Positions 25,252-36,830 of a stretch of 64,000 nt of DNA are shown here, in pieces. A program made the translations under genes and the position numbers. Numbering within the stretch: the first letter of the stretch is position 1; each line of letters opens with the position of its first letter. The stretch spans positions 2,728,001 through 2,792,000 of the forward strand of contig JAPXFQ010000494.1 in assembly GCA_028564705.1 (NCBI GenBank), in the 5' to 3' direction. The notes under the pieces are model-generated. The model saw only the letters and a program-made list of their open reading frames with translations. It made no database searches and was not told where the DNA came from. This DNA is from Apricaphanius iberus (lineage: Eukaryota; Chordata; Actinopteri; Cyprinodontiformes; Aphaniidae).

Positions 25252-27311
25252 CACCCTGATCAAACAGGTTTTATAAAAGGTAGGCTCTCTTCAACAAATT
25301 CACGTAGATTAATAGATTTAATAGATTATTCCCACTGTAAAAACGTCCAAACCAATATATTATCTTTAGATGCAGAAAAAGCATTTGATAGAGTTAACTG
25401 GAAATTTTTATTTGCAGCCTTAAATAAATTCGGATTCAGTAATTCTTTTGTAAACTGGTTAAAAATATTATACAGCTCACCAACAGCATGTATTAGGACC
25501 AATAATCAAACATCATCAAGGTTCTTTCTTCAGAGAGGTACCAGGCAGGGATGTCCACTTTCTCCCTCCCTCTTTGCTATTTTTATTGAACCACTAGCAG
25601 CAGCAATCAGGCAAAATAAAAATGTTAAAGGTATACAATGCAACAAAATAGAACATAAAATCAGTTTATATGCAGATGATGTAATACTTTTTTCTACAGC
25701 ATTCACAAACTTCCTTGTCTTAGTAATTGAGTTAATAAAATCTTACTCAAGAGTTTCAGACTATTCCATAAATTGGTTAAAATCTACAGTCCTTCCAATC
25801 AACTGTTCTTACCAGAGTCCTGTTGCTTTACAGCTCCGGTCGGGAAATATTACATAGCTAGGTATCCATATCTCACCAAGACCGTCAGACTTATCTAAGC
25901 TAAACTACGTCCCACTTTTAAAAAAAGTGGAAGATGATCTGGCAAGATGGAAATCCCTTCCAATATCACTTATTGGAAGGGTAGCTACAATAAAAATGAT
26001 GGTTTTGCCTAGAATCAATTATTTATTCTCAATGATCCCAAGCAAACCATCACCTGATTGGTTTAGATCTCTGGACTCTTCTGTCTCTAAATTTCTTTGG
26101 AAAGATAAACCCCCACGTATCAGCTTAAAAACACTACAGAAGTCCAAAGATAAAGGAGGTCTAGACCTACCAAACTTTTGTCATTATTTCTTAGCCAACA
26201 GACTCCAATACACATCAAGATGGGTAAAACACATTTATATCGATGAGTGCTGGGTAGATGTTGAACAGACACTATGCAATAAGATAAAACTTTCAGATCT
26301 ACCTTTTGTTAGCTCAAATATAAAACAAAATGAATGTTTTAAAAGTATTAATATCAGCTCCTCTCTGACAGCTTGGTGGGAATTTCTTAAAATGACAAAG
26401 ACCTCACTAGTCCCATGCAGGCGTACACCCATCTGGAATAACCCGGATATCTTACAAAAAAAATGCATGATCAACTTTCCAGGCTGGAGTTGTAAAGGAA
26501 TTGAATACCTGGAGCCTATATTTGATGGAACAGACTTTATCCAATTTAATACATTGGTTACACAATTCGGAATTAACAAGAATAAATTCTTAGAATACCA
26601 ACAAATTAAATCAATTATAAAAAATAAATTTAGGCTCAATACAGTTGATTTAAAAATTCCAGGAAAAGTTTTAGACTTCCTTAATCTTAACCCTCCCAAA
26701 CTGCTATCTAAAATATACAAAACATTAAATAGAATAGATGAATCAATAGCCCTTCCTATTTCAAAATGGGAGATGGACTTGTCCATCTCAATTGACCAAG
26801 ACCTCTGGTCTCAAATTTCATTAAAACCTTTAAATTTCTTAAAAATCCTAATCTACGATTAATACAATATAAAATCCTTCATAGAGTGCATTATACAGGG
26901 CAACGGATGTTCAAGATGGGTTATACGCCGTCTGATACCTGTTTACAATGTACAAGCAATCTACCAGACAATTATATTCATGCTTTTTGGTTCTGCCCAC
27001 CTGTTAAGAAATATTGGTACCAGATATGTGAAGATCTATCAAAGTGTCTGAAATGTAATATCACACCTGCTCCCACAGTTTGCTTGCTGGGAAATGTAGA
27101 TGAAGTTACCATGGATACAAAGTCTATGCAATTATTTCACATCGCCTTATGCATCGCTAAGAAAAATATCCTCTTGAACTGGAAAAATAAAAATACTCTG
27201 AATATTAATCCATATAGAGATCTCCTTCTGGATTACATTGGTCTAGAAACGGCATCTGCCTCCACATCTGATCAATCTTTCTGGTCACCCTTGATCAGTT
27301 CCATCACCTAG
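25252..27311 (+). pseudogene. L1-type reverse transcriptase / ORF2 C-terminal half, broken
   Basis: The frame reads HPDQTGFIKGR, then ILSLDAEKAFDRVNW (catalytic Asp), GTRQGCPLSPSLFAIFIEPL and LYADDVILFS (catalytic YADD). After that come the thumb and the C-terminal region, with LPRINYLFSMIP and FLWKDKPPRI, both typical of L1-clade ORF2. An in-frame TAG at 25855-25857 interrupts it. A one-base loss in an A run near 26824-26828 shifts the frame. The last part continues from about 26830 (KNPNLRLIQYKILHRVHYTG) through the zinc-knuckle-like segment DTCLQCTSNLPDNYIHAFW to a stop at 27309-27311. The endonuclease and ORF1 are absent. In live copies this enzyme reverse-transcribes the LINE RNA at the nicked target; this copy is inactive. 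Confidence 0.9.
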
Positions 27312-30310
27312 TGGGGTCGGGCCCTTAATTCTGTTCTGTGGGACACGGTTGCCGATGTTGAGCTTAAGGGTTGGTGGTGACTGCAGGGAGGTCCTCGGGG
27401 GTGGGTCCGCTTGCGGTTGGGGCGGTAGGTGCCGTGACTCTCGCCTGGGATGGGACTTTGGGGGCTTTGTGTGGTGACTCCTAGTGGCTGCATGCGGCGC
27501 CTTAGAGGGGTCGTGCTGGCGGACACGGGTTACTGGCCTGGTGCTGTGCTGCTCTGGGAGGGTCTGGGCTGGGCCTGGGGCTCGGGGTTCTGGGGCGGCG
27601 TGCCCCCCGGCTGGGGCCCTGGCTGGGGCTTGGCCGGGGGGGGCCGCTGCCGTCGGTACCGGCTGGGGGGGGGCTGTGGTCGGCCGGTGGTTGGCGGGCG
27701 CTGCTGCCTTTTCCATCTCCCCGGGCTGGTTCTTGTCGCTTGCCCCCCGGTGGCCCCTTGCCGCGTCCGGGCGTCAGCGAGAGGCCGCGGCGGGTGGCCG
27801 GCGTCTCCGGGCCCGATCGGCTATATTGACACTGGACATGGCTCCTGGGTCTTGGTCTTAGCGCTCGGGGGGGTGCTGAGGTGGGGGCCTCTGGCCGGTG
27901 TTGGTCGGCCTCCACGGTGACTGACCGGTTGGTGGGGTGTGGGCTGGTGGGTGGAGGTGCTGGGTTCTGTTGCCTCCCGGCCATCGGGCGGTAGTAGCAA
28001 GGCTGGAGGATGTCGGCCTGGGGGTTGGCCGCCTGGGACTTCGGTCTGCTCACGGGCCTGGCGCGACGTGTCCGGGGTACCCGAGTCGGTGGTGCGCCAG
28101 GTTCCGGCCTCGGCGCGGGGGCCCTCGGACGCTGGCGGTGCCTGGGGCGTCTCTTATTGGCTCTTATTTACCATCTAGCACAGGCGCTCTTTAACGGGGT
28201 GCGCCTGGGACGGGAGGGGGTAGGGCGTTGAGGGGGAGGGGGGGCTAAACTCAACCTGGGTGTCTAGTGACGTGTTTTGTTAGCAGTGTGAATGTTGGGA
28301 AGGATTTAGGTATGCCCCTGGGATGGGGGCTGGTGGATTGCCGGGGCCCCCATGGGGCTCGGGGGTGCCGCTGCCGTGGGCCCCGACTTGACGTGCTGGG
28401 GCCTCCCACCCCTGGTGGATCGGGCCGAACGGGGGTGCCTATTGGAGTCAGCAGGGGAGCTGGCTCCCATGGGTTGGCAATGGTCACCCCAGTTATTTTC
28501 TCCCCATCCCTATGCCTCTGTCCACCTGCTCCTTCATTCTACCATCAACAAGGCCTTGGGACGTGGGCACGTCATTGGGGTGCGGGATGGAGCTTCCGTC
28601 TTCGCTACACGGTGGCGGCCTGGGTCCCGATTTTATTGAGCAACTTAGACACTTACACTTGCAACATTTACATGGAACGCACATGTAGGGACCTGGCGGT
28701 GGGGCGCATTGGCGAACCCGATTAAACAGTGGGTGCCTGATATGCCCCGGGGCAGAGTAGCCCCCCAACGGCCCCTATATATGTGCCCCCCATGAGGGGT
28801 CCAGCCTGTGGGTGCCCCAGGCACCCACTGTTTAAACGCTTCTAGACACTGAGGGCCCGGGGGTGAGAAGGGGGTACCCGGCAAATATCCCATGTCCCAC
28901 CCTCTGTTTTAAGTGCACATTAGAACAACACGCAACAACACAACATTGAGCTGGGGGAGAGAGGCTGGGGGGTCTTTCCACACCCCTGTTCGTTGGACCA
29001 TCAGGGGTCGGAGCCCGGATAGAACATCACGCCGTCTGGTCGGGGTCCTGGGCTGGTGGGCTGCTCTTGCCGGTGTGGGGGCCTTGGCGTTCTACTTGTC
29101 CCCGTCCTGGTGGGCAAAGGGGTCTGTCTCCTGGGTGCAGGGGAGCAGGGTGCTCTATGGTCTTCTGTCCCTGGGCCTGGGAGTATGAAGTAATATGATT
29201 ACTGGATGGTAACGGGCCTTTACTAACGGGTTAGATTAGTCCGCCTTTTTCGTATTTCCTGTAATTGTAAGAATTGTCCGCATGAGAGAGGGATCTATGA
29301 GTGAGCTCTGTCTGTCTATGTCTACCTGTTCAGTTGTGGTGTGTTTTGGCTGCTCTCATGGCCTGATGCATCTTCGTCCCTCCCCGTCACTCCCCGTCGG
29401 TGATGGTTGCTCCTGCCCGCTGGTTGATGATGGCTCTCGATGCCTGGGGCCGGGGGTCCCGGTTGCAGCCCGGCTCGGTCCTGGTGCATGTCGGGCGGGT
29501 CCTGGGTGGTCCGGTGTGTCGAGTGGCTGCTGTTTCGGGCCGACGTCCTCCTTGGATTGACTGGGGCACCTCTTATGGGGGTGCCAGGGTTGAAGAGTAG
29601 GTTGGTGCCGTCCGGTGGATCGGTGGGGACCGCACCTGGCGGCCAGGCCTCCTGCCGGTTCCAGGACTTCTGCTGGCTGGTCTGTTTACCTGGGGGGGCT
29701 GTCCGGCATTGGCTGGGCCCCTGATCTTGGCGCCCTGCGTGGGGCGGGATCTGGACCCGGGAGCTGGAAGATCTGGATGTCCAGGTGCCGGCTGGGCGCG
29801 GCCTGGGGAGGGCGTACATCCGCTGTGGCTCTTGCTGTGGCTCCCTGGCGTGTGGGTGTGTGGAGGCGGGCCGGGTTGTTGGCGAGGGGTATTGGTCCGG
29901 GGTGGCGGCGGCGTGTGTTGTCCGTCGGTTGGCTGCGGATCCCCCTTGCCTGCAGCGGCGGGGGGGGCCCTTGTCCCCGTGGCCTCCGGATCCTGACCCG
30001 GGCCCATCCTGGCGTAGCCGATTTCCGGCTGAGCCCGTGGGCTCGTCACTGCGATCTCTCGGGCCCCAGCATTGCGGCTGGTGGGTGTTCCCCTGGGCCT
30101 TCCATCTGTTCCTCTCTTGGTGGGTGATCGACCCTGCGCTGATCCGCCTGTGGCCTCTGTACTCTGTGGGACCCTGGATGCATACATCTCCTGCCTATTC
30201 CATGTCTGTGTCGATTCCTGTAGGACGGATTGAAGGTCCCTTACACCAGCTATCAATCACTTGCATGGGGAAACCTTATTCCGACCTGCATGCTCGCACA
30301 CACACATAGG
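27312..30310 (+). repeat. 3-kb G-rich / GC-rich block, probable LINE 3' UTR
   Basis: The base composition changes sharply immediately after the LINE stop codon: G-rich on the plus strand with frequent GGGG runs, many CpG and 'ctgggg' words, against an AT-rich background. It ends near 30310 just before an AT-rich stretch. Long open frames appear on both strands but are Gly/Pro/Arg/Ala-rich and mutually overlapping, so they are composition artefacts. A 17-bp inverted repeat lies at 28722-28738 and 28819-28835. Alternatives are an independent insertion or captured host CpG island. Confidence 0.6.
28722..28835. repeat. 17-bp perfect inverted repeat around an 80-bp spacer
   Basis: 'ttaaacagtgggtgcct' at 28722-28738 is the exact complement of 28819-28835. 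The spacer itself contains runs of C and G ('ggggcagagtagcccccc'). It could fold as a stem in the transcript of the GC-rich block. Confidence 0.85.
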
Positions 30311-30570
30311 TGTGGGGACATTGGTGTGGACGGGCATATCTTAAGCTGAGGTTATCATCATTAGTTAGTTGTTCACAGGAGCTTACCAGAAACATTTGTA
30401 TTATGTTCATTAATACATGCTTGTGTGTAGTAAATATGTAATTCTTAGTTTATTCTACTAGATCCGAACTATTGGTTTGGTTCTGTACAGTTTGTTGTTT
30501 TTGTTTTTTATTACTGTTTCTTTGATTTTCATTTTGAGTTTCTTTTGATTTTTCTTTGATTACAATTACA

Positions 30571-33500
30571 AACGTTTTTTAAGGTAAAATACCTCAATGT
30601 CTGTGATTGACCTTTAAAGATAAGAAAGAAAGCAGAAATTCTGATTCAGAGAGTACTTACACTCCACCTCTTTTCTTTCATAACCTCATGTACTGGGTGG
30701 GAGACACGAAAGGCATTGCTTGGAACTTTTGAGGAACAGGAAGAGGCCAACATGTTTGAATGTGTTTCATTGAAAGCCAGGGGCTGAGGTCTGTGATGTT
30801 TAATTCAGCAGCACATAACCAGTCCGATGGAGCTGAGAGTGGGGCTTTAAATAACTCAGCTTACAGGGGCAGAACTGTTTCACTCTGTGTGGGGTAATGC
30901 AAGGCAGAGTGTGCATGTGTGTGTGTGTGTATGCAATTGCATATGTGTAATTGTGCTTTTATGTGAATGCCTTTTGCAATTCTTGCACAAGCAAGATGGC
31001 TCCGCTATTTTTCGTGCAAGGTCCCTCCCAGAGTTTAAATATGTTATTTGAACAGCACACCACAGTAAAAGGCATGTGTTTGTTGCTGTGCCAAGCATCT
31101 CAGCATATTACAATAAAAGTGCAAAGGGCCAGTACTCGCAAACCTGAATATGGAGGAGCTTTTTGGATGCCAAACGGCTAGGCAGTAAGTCAGGCAGTAA
31201 GGTGGGCAGTGAGGCATTGGAGGCCCTTTAGCTGCCACAACTCAACTCACAGTTTACAGCCTACTTATTCATCCTAAGGCCCTTACAGACCTCACTGGCT
31301 TCTCCATTAGTTGTTGTGGTCCCAAGTGAGAGGCTAGGGAGTCCAGGGACAAACTAAGGAAGGGCCATTGCAAGCTCATCCAGCTGCCATAATGGCCTTA
31401 ACACAGCCGAGGGCACTGATCCTAATATTCAGTGACTTGCACAGGTGATACTGACCTACGTAGAGGTAAAAGGAGGTAAAGCAAGTCACTAATTCAACCA
31501 TACGATCTCTCTTCATGACTCCTTTGTTTTGTCTCTAATAACCTCTCAACCACTGGCTTGCCTGAAGTCTTTTTCGTCCAGTTGCTTACCCTCTTATTTT
31601 AATTTGGTCCTCTTAGGGCAAAGTGCAATTCATTTAGTAGAGGAAATAACAAATGCCATCTCTCTCTCTCTCTTTCAGCTCTACCCCTGCCACTCTCGCT
31701 CTCTTTCATATCAACACTGAGTCTGATTTGTTTGTGTGTGTTGTCGGTCTGCCCTGTGCCAGACGACAAGGCACGCTATTTATGTGCCTCTGCCCATGTC
31801 TGTGAGCGAATCAGGACTTCACAGGAACAGCCCAGGGAGTGAGATGTGCTGGTGCATTTCTAAACAGGGAGTCTTGGGTAGGACTGAAGTGTGTCCAGTT
31901 ATGAGATAGGCCAACCTGGCCACTATCTGAGTCTGCATTACCTCACTGAACAACAATAGATAACAAAGCTTGTTGGCATCAACAGTGAAGGCTGAGAATG
32001 TAACTGAAAACTCACCTGGTCTATTAGAACATAAATACAGAAATATGCAGATATCTGTACTCACATAAAATGCTTGAGGAAGCTGGAACACAATGACTGG
32101 GTAACAATATTAATATGTAACATTTTTCAAAAATGTGCAAAAAGGATTGATGTTGCACTGCATCAGCATAATTACACACAGAACAAAAGTTTGGAAAATA
32201 TAGCCTTTAATTTGAGTACATGAATTATGTGATAAACAAATCAATGTTTAGAAATAATAATTTTTAACAATATTGCCAGTAATCCTAGTGTCCATACTTT
32301 ATACATCTCCTTTACATACTGTATGTGACACACTTAATCACAAGCTTGGACCACACAGAAAGCAGGATGATTGCCAATTCCTGTATGCACAATCTCTCTA
32401 GATAACCCCTGAGTCCGTTTGCATACTCTTCACTCTTAGCTAAACTAACATTTTCTATAGCATGTAGATGTTTGGATGACGATGACCATGAAAGGAGATT
32501 CACAGTATGTTTGGTCCTTTCTTGGTTGATTACACCATTTGATTTGGATCATTATTCTGTCGGGAGATCCAATGAGAATCCATCTTCAGAGTACTGGTTA
32601 ACGTTACAAGATATATTATAAATCTTTTGGTATTTGAAGGTTTGGGAATCTCTGTTTTTCCATTTTTAATAATTTATTTCTGTTGAAAGGAAAAATATTT
32701 ATTAACAACACTGAGACAACAACTCTAAATTGAGATATATTTTATAAATTAAGAGTGATATCAATAACTAACTGGAATATACTACAAAACTTCAGTTTAG
32801 AGATTTTAATGGTTTTTATGTCACAAGAAATATGTTAACTGGATTGAATTTGCGAGAGCTTTTCTTCTCCAAGTGTGGCTACATATTAATTTCTCTCAGC
32901 CCTCCTACTTCACCAAAACAAATGGGGCAACCCACCCCTTAGTTATGTAGAATGGAGGGTTTAAAATTACAAGTCAAAGGCATAAAATGAAATTTAGTCT
33001 TAACATCATCTAACCAATGCCAAGTGTTGCAGTAAAAGTCCTGGTAGAGTTGCAAACTCCACATTTTTATGTTCGTCATAGTCCACCAACATGTGAGATG
33101 GAGTTGAAACATGGTGACCCTAAGTTACCACTCTTTGCTGTAGTTGGCTATAAGAGGGCTTGCTTAGTGTACATGGTGGAAAGATAAACATGGGTCTTTG
33201 TCTCACCTTGTGGCTATTTGGTCTTTTTAAAATAAAGTTAAGAAATGCTGCACGGCATAATGCTACTGTAATAAAATATTCATTTTATCATATCTTACAT
33301 GTTTTCAACTGTGGTACCAACACATTCATCTACATGTGATTGGTCAAGTCTCTTCTGTTGAGGCTGTGTACTCTGTCAAATGTGTTGAAGGGCTCATTAT
33401 CATTAGTGAGCTGAATATTGGAGCAGACCCTGAGCTCAGCTTTGGCAAGACCTCTCGGGAGACACACACACACACCCCATATAAATGGGTAATCAAACGT

Positions 33501-36500
33501 CTGCCCTTGTGGGGGAAAAAGCTCAAATGGTTTCTAAGCAACCAATAGTGTATATTGGTTCCAGATGAAAAATGAAAAATAAAGACAGCATGTGTGGTTG
33601 TGAGCGTGACAGAATTAAAGAATGAGTTTAAGATAAACAGAGCATATTAGAGAGAGATAGTAGCATTTATGGGATGAAGTACAGAGTGGTAAAAGATAAG
33701 AGGCCGTTTTATTTGGATATGAAAAGAGACAAAAAAAAAAAAAACATCTGCCAATCTGATCGACAAACTGCACCTCCCCAGCTCCTCCACAGGGGCAGTA
33801 TTGACTGTGGGTTGAGCTGAAATCCACAGACTGTTAGGGGACATGGGAACGTGTGATCAAATCACAGCTCAGACAGAGATCATCAGGGGAATAAATAAGT
33901 AGCTTACACCCTGTTGCAAATGTGTAACACTGCAGGGGAGGAGGTTATGCAAGAAAAAAGGCACCGGCTACAGGAAACAGTCTAAAATGCACTCCTATTC
34001 ATCAGCAAAGGTTCAAACGCAAAACACAAGGGTCTGTCCTATATCACAGAGGAAGGTAAAAACTGATTTGTAAACATGTTAATGAGTAGAGTGCAAAATG
34101 GCAAAGAAGTTTTTTGAACATTGTTGAGCTCTGTAACTAAAGTAAAAACAATACTGTTTTAAATAAGATTCAATAAACAGAAATAGTTGCATTTTGTTTG
34201 TTTATCCGTGCGCAAGCGTGTGAAATGTGAGAAGCCAAAAAGCGTGTAATAATGTCTGTGTGTGTGTTTCCCTAAGATACTAAACTGTGATCACATGTGT
34301 GGATGTTTTGTACAAAAACATCCACAAAACATTTGTTCAAAAAAAGTATGTTGTGTGAGCTAGTAAGAAAAGTGCTATCTCAAGTCAGCAGCTGCCATGA
34401 AAAGTCTTCCCAAAACAAGCACCAGGCCCGTGACAGAGACAGAGCAACCACAGCCTTCTGGAGGTGTAATTGGAAATTAATTGAGACCATCAATATGGTA
34501 TTAATCATTAAAGCGCAGGTGCTGAGGTGGCACTTTGCTGATTGTTTTACTGTTGGCAGCACTTATATACACAAAGAGTGCAAGTTTAACCTGCTGTTTC
34601 GCAAAGAAAATGCAGCAGGGGGCAAATTAGGAAAAGTAGAGAAGAAATGTGTGATCTTTTACTTCAGGCTAAGACCCTGGCCTTCTCGATAATGAGTCAA
34701 ATTATTTTAATGTTTTTCACCTATAGGAGAATGTTTTATGATGAGTTATATCTTTTGTTTTGCTAGTTTAACATTATTTAATCCAGAAAACACCCTCCCC
34801 ATCAAAAAAAAAAGCTTCCACATGCACAAGCAACTGATAACATCACATTAGACAGCTGATCAGACCTCCTTTTAAGTACAGCCAATTGTTCCCACCTTTA
34901 TTCAAATATTGAATCAAAATTCTCATTCACAGGTGTTTTCTAATATTCTGTACAGCTCCAGCAATGTCTGAGCCTTTAGTATGAACATGATTTCATACAA
35001 CACATAGAAGCATGACCAAGTCTGGTTGGAATAGTCCGATTTTAATAGCAAAGTTCTTCACAATTATCTCGAGCCAAGTTATAAAACCATTTGCTTTAGT
35101 TAATGTCTCCCATTGAGATGAATTTCAAGTCCCCTTGCAGAACTGCCACTTCACCTGCTGTCTCTACCAAAAATTATTGTTAGACAGACGGTCTAAAAAT
35201 GAGCAATTCGAAAAGCTATTTGGTTAATAAGGTTTGTCTGGCATTGTTGAAACTACATGATCCTTAAGAAAGGTTAAAATATTCAAACAGATACAGAAAG
35301 ACTGTTAAAAAAATTGTTTTCATTCAGACAAGATGTTTGTTCTTATATGTATTGGTTATATTATCAGAGTACATTTGCTAATATAAAAGAAAACACACCA
35401 ATGCATTATATCTTTAAGGGACCTGAGGTCAGTTTTTATACAGAGAAAAACAAATTCTTCACCTTATTTGAGCTTCCCAAAACAGTTCCGTAAACAGTCA
35501 GTCAATAATTTATTGGTAAGGGGCACTTGGAAAGATCAGATTCATATCAGAAAATGTCAGGTAAACTCCCCTGCAAGCCATGTTTCATACAACATCTAAT
35601 CCCTCGTGAGGCAAAACACATGGAGGACTGGAGTGCCGGCGTTAATCAGTCAGAGGAGAGCCAAATTGCAGTAACTACATTAAGTTGTTAAGCACGCCAT
35701 GTCTCCAAATTGTTGAAGGTGCCTTACTGAGATGAATGTTTCCTCTTATGAATAATACATCACACACATATACACAGATAAAACAGACACACCTATGCTG
35801 TGTAGCACGTATGAATGTGAGAACGCACAAACCGTGCGTCGGTCTCATTGACACAGCTTGACAGCTGAGCAGGATGGCGATTTGCACTGAGTGGCAGAGT
35901 TCAACGATTTCTTCAGGCGGAGTAAAGTCCAGCATGAGCTGGCCTCCCAAGGCGTCCCGCAGCAAAGCACCTCTCCATGTCTGTCGGTGTCAACGCTAAG
36001 CTTATGAAATGTTTATGATTCAGGAACTGTAGATAAGATGGAGATTGATCTGGATCGAAAGGCAAATAAGACTGCCAAAAGTCAGAGTCAGCTGAAAAGC
36101 AAGAAGGAAGAACGGAGCAGAGGTGGATGAGGGGAGACATAGAGGGAAAAATGCAATAACTAGGGGGGGTCTAGCCCTGAGAGAGTGCAAAGTAATAAAT
36201 ACTTCCTCTCAACTCGCTCTGTACTGGACATACAGAACAAACGTTGACAGATCATCTCGATGAGCTGATTGGTTCTGTTTGTCAGGGAGCATCTAAGAGT
36301 TTTTTTCTTTCTTTGATTGCTGTCATACTTGACACATGCAGTTTCTGACTACTGGAGATTTTATTCTTTTGTGACATGTTTAAAACAAAGCAGGTTGACA
36401 ACTAAGCTTTCAAAAACAGCAGGTGGAATCTGCTGCCCAAGAGTTTCAATACAATCTTTCGAGGTCTCTTCATCCAACTATAGGTTTTATCATGGTATTG

Positions 36501-36539
36501 TAGCTTCTTCCTATTCAGATTTTCCTTCAGTAGTTACGT
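30571..36539. other. Non-coding DNA, no gene recognised
   Basis: Contains short GT and CA tracts (30911-30931, 33461-33475), a CT run near 31660-31676 and a probable Tc1-type remnant near 32160-32600. Moderately complex GC-balanced sequence at about 35580-36000 could be regulatory but shows no coding signal. Confidence 0.55.
32160..32600. mobile_element. Possible Tc1-like remnant
   Basis: 'acaaaagtttggaaaata' resembles a Tc1-like terminal repeat, and 'tggatcattattctgtcggg' resembles the conserved 'TTTGGATCATTATTCTGTTGG' portion seen in fish Tc1-like elements. The region is too decayed for firm boundaries or orientation. Confidence 0.4.
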
Positions 36540-36589
36540 GAGAGAAGTTACACATCCATGGGGAGAAAATTAAAAACTCCATGATGTGC

Positions 36590-36830
36590 TTTGGTCTTTC
36601 TGGGTTACTTGTTAAATTTAATGTGTATAGGACACATCACCCTGAAGACACCATCAAACATAATGGAGTCAGCATCATGCTGTGGCAGCATTATGCTGTG
36701 TGAAGCATTTCCTTTAAATTAAATATAATATATAAAAATTAAATAAAAATACTTTCAATTTGGGAGTTTTATTTTGAGAAAATGTGTAAACATTTAATGG
36801 GTAAAAATACTTTTGAACAGTACAGTTCTG
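36590..36830 (+). mobile_element. Short Tc1-like fragment, family I copy C
   Basis: 'gacacatcaccctgaagaca' followed by 'ggagtcagcatcatgctgtgg' corresponds to the transposase segment around GGSIMLWG, on the plus strand. The end resembles the terminal repeat ('aaatacttttgaacagtaca'). Most of the element is missing. Confidence 0.65.

Larger units (their letters stand above)
25251..30570 (+). mobile_element. 5'-truncated L1-type LINE with a long GC-rich tail
   Basis: Coding sequence for the reverse transcriptase and C-terminal part (25252-27311) is followed by about 3 kb of very GC-rich sequence and then AT-rich sequence to about 30570. The 5' border falls abruptly at the codon for His in HPDQTGFIKGR, typical of LINE 5' truncation. 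Possible diverged target duplications are 'attacattaca' before the left border and 'attacaattaca' near 30561. That the GC-rich block belongs to the LINE as its 3' UTR is inferred from position only. Confidence 0.75.

Noticed and set aside
26235..26786. 183-codon minus-strand frame
   Set aside because: Antisense shadow of the LINE ORF2, with no family features of its own.
27285..30309. Many overlapping open frames of 70-230 codons on both strands
   Set aside because: They are Gly/Pro/Arg/Ala/Trp-rich, overlap in several frames, have no recognisable domain and lie exactly in the GC-rich block, where stop codons are rare by composition.
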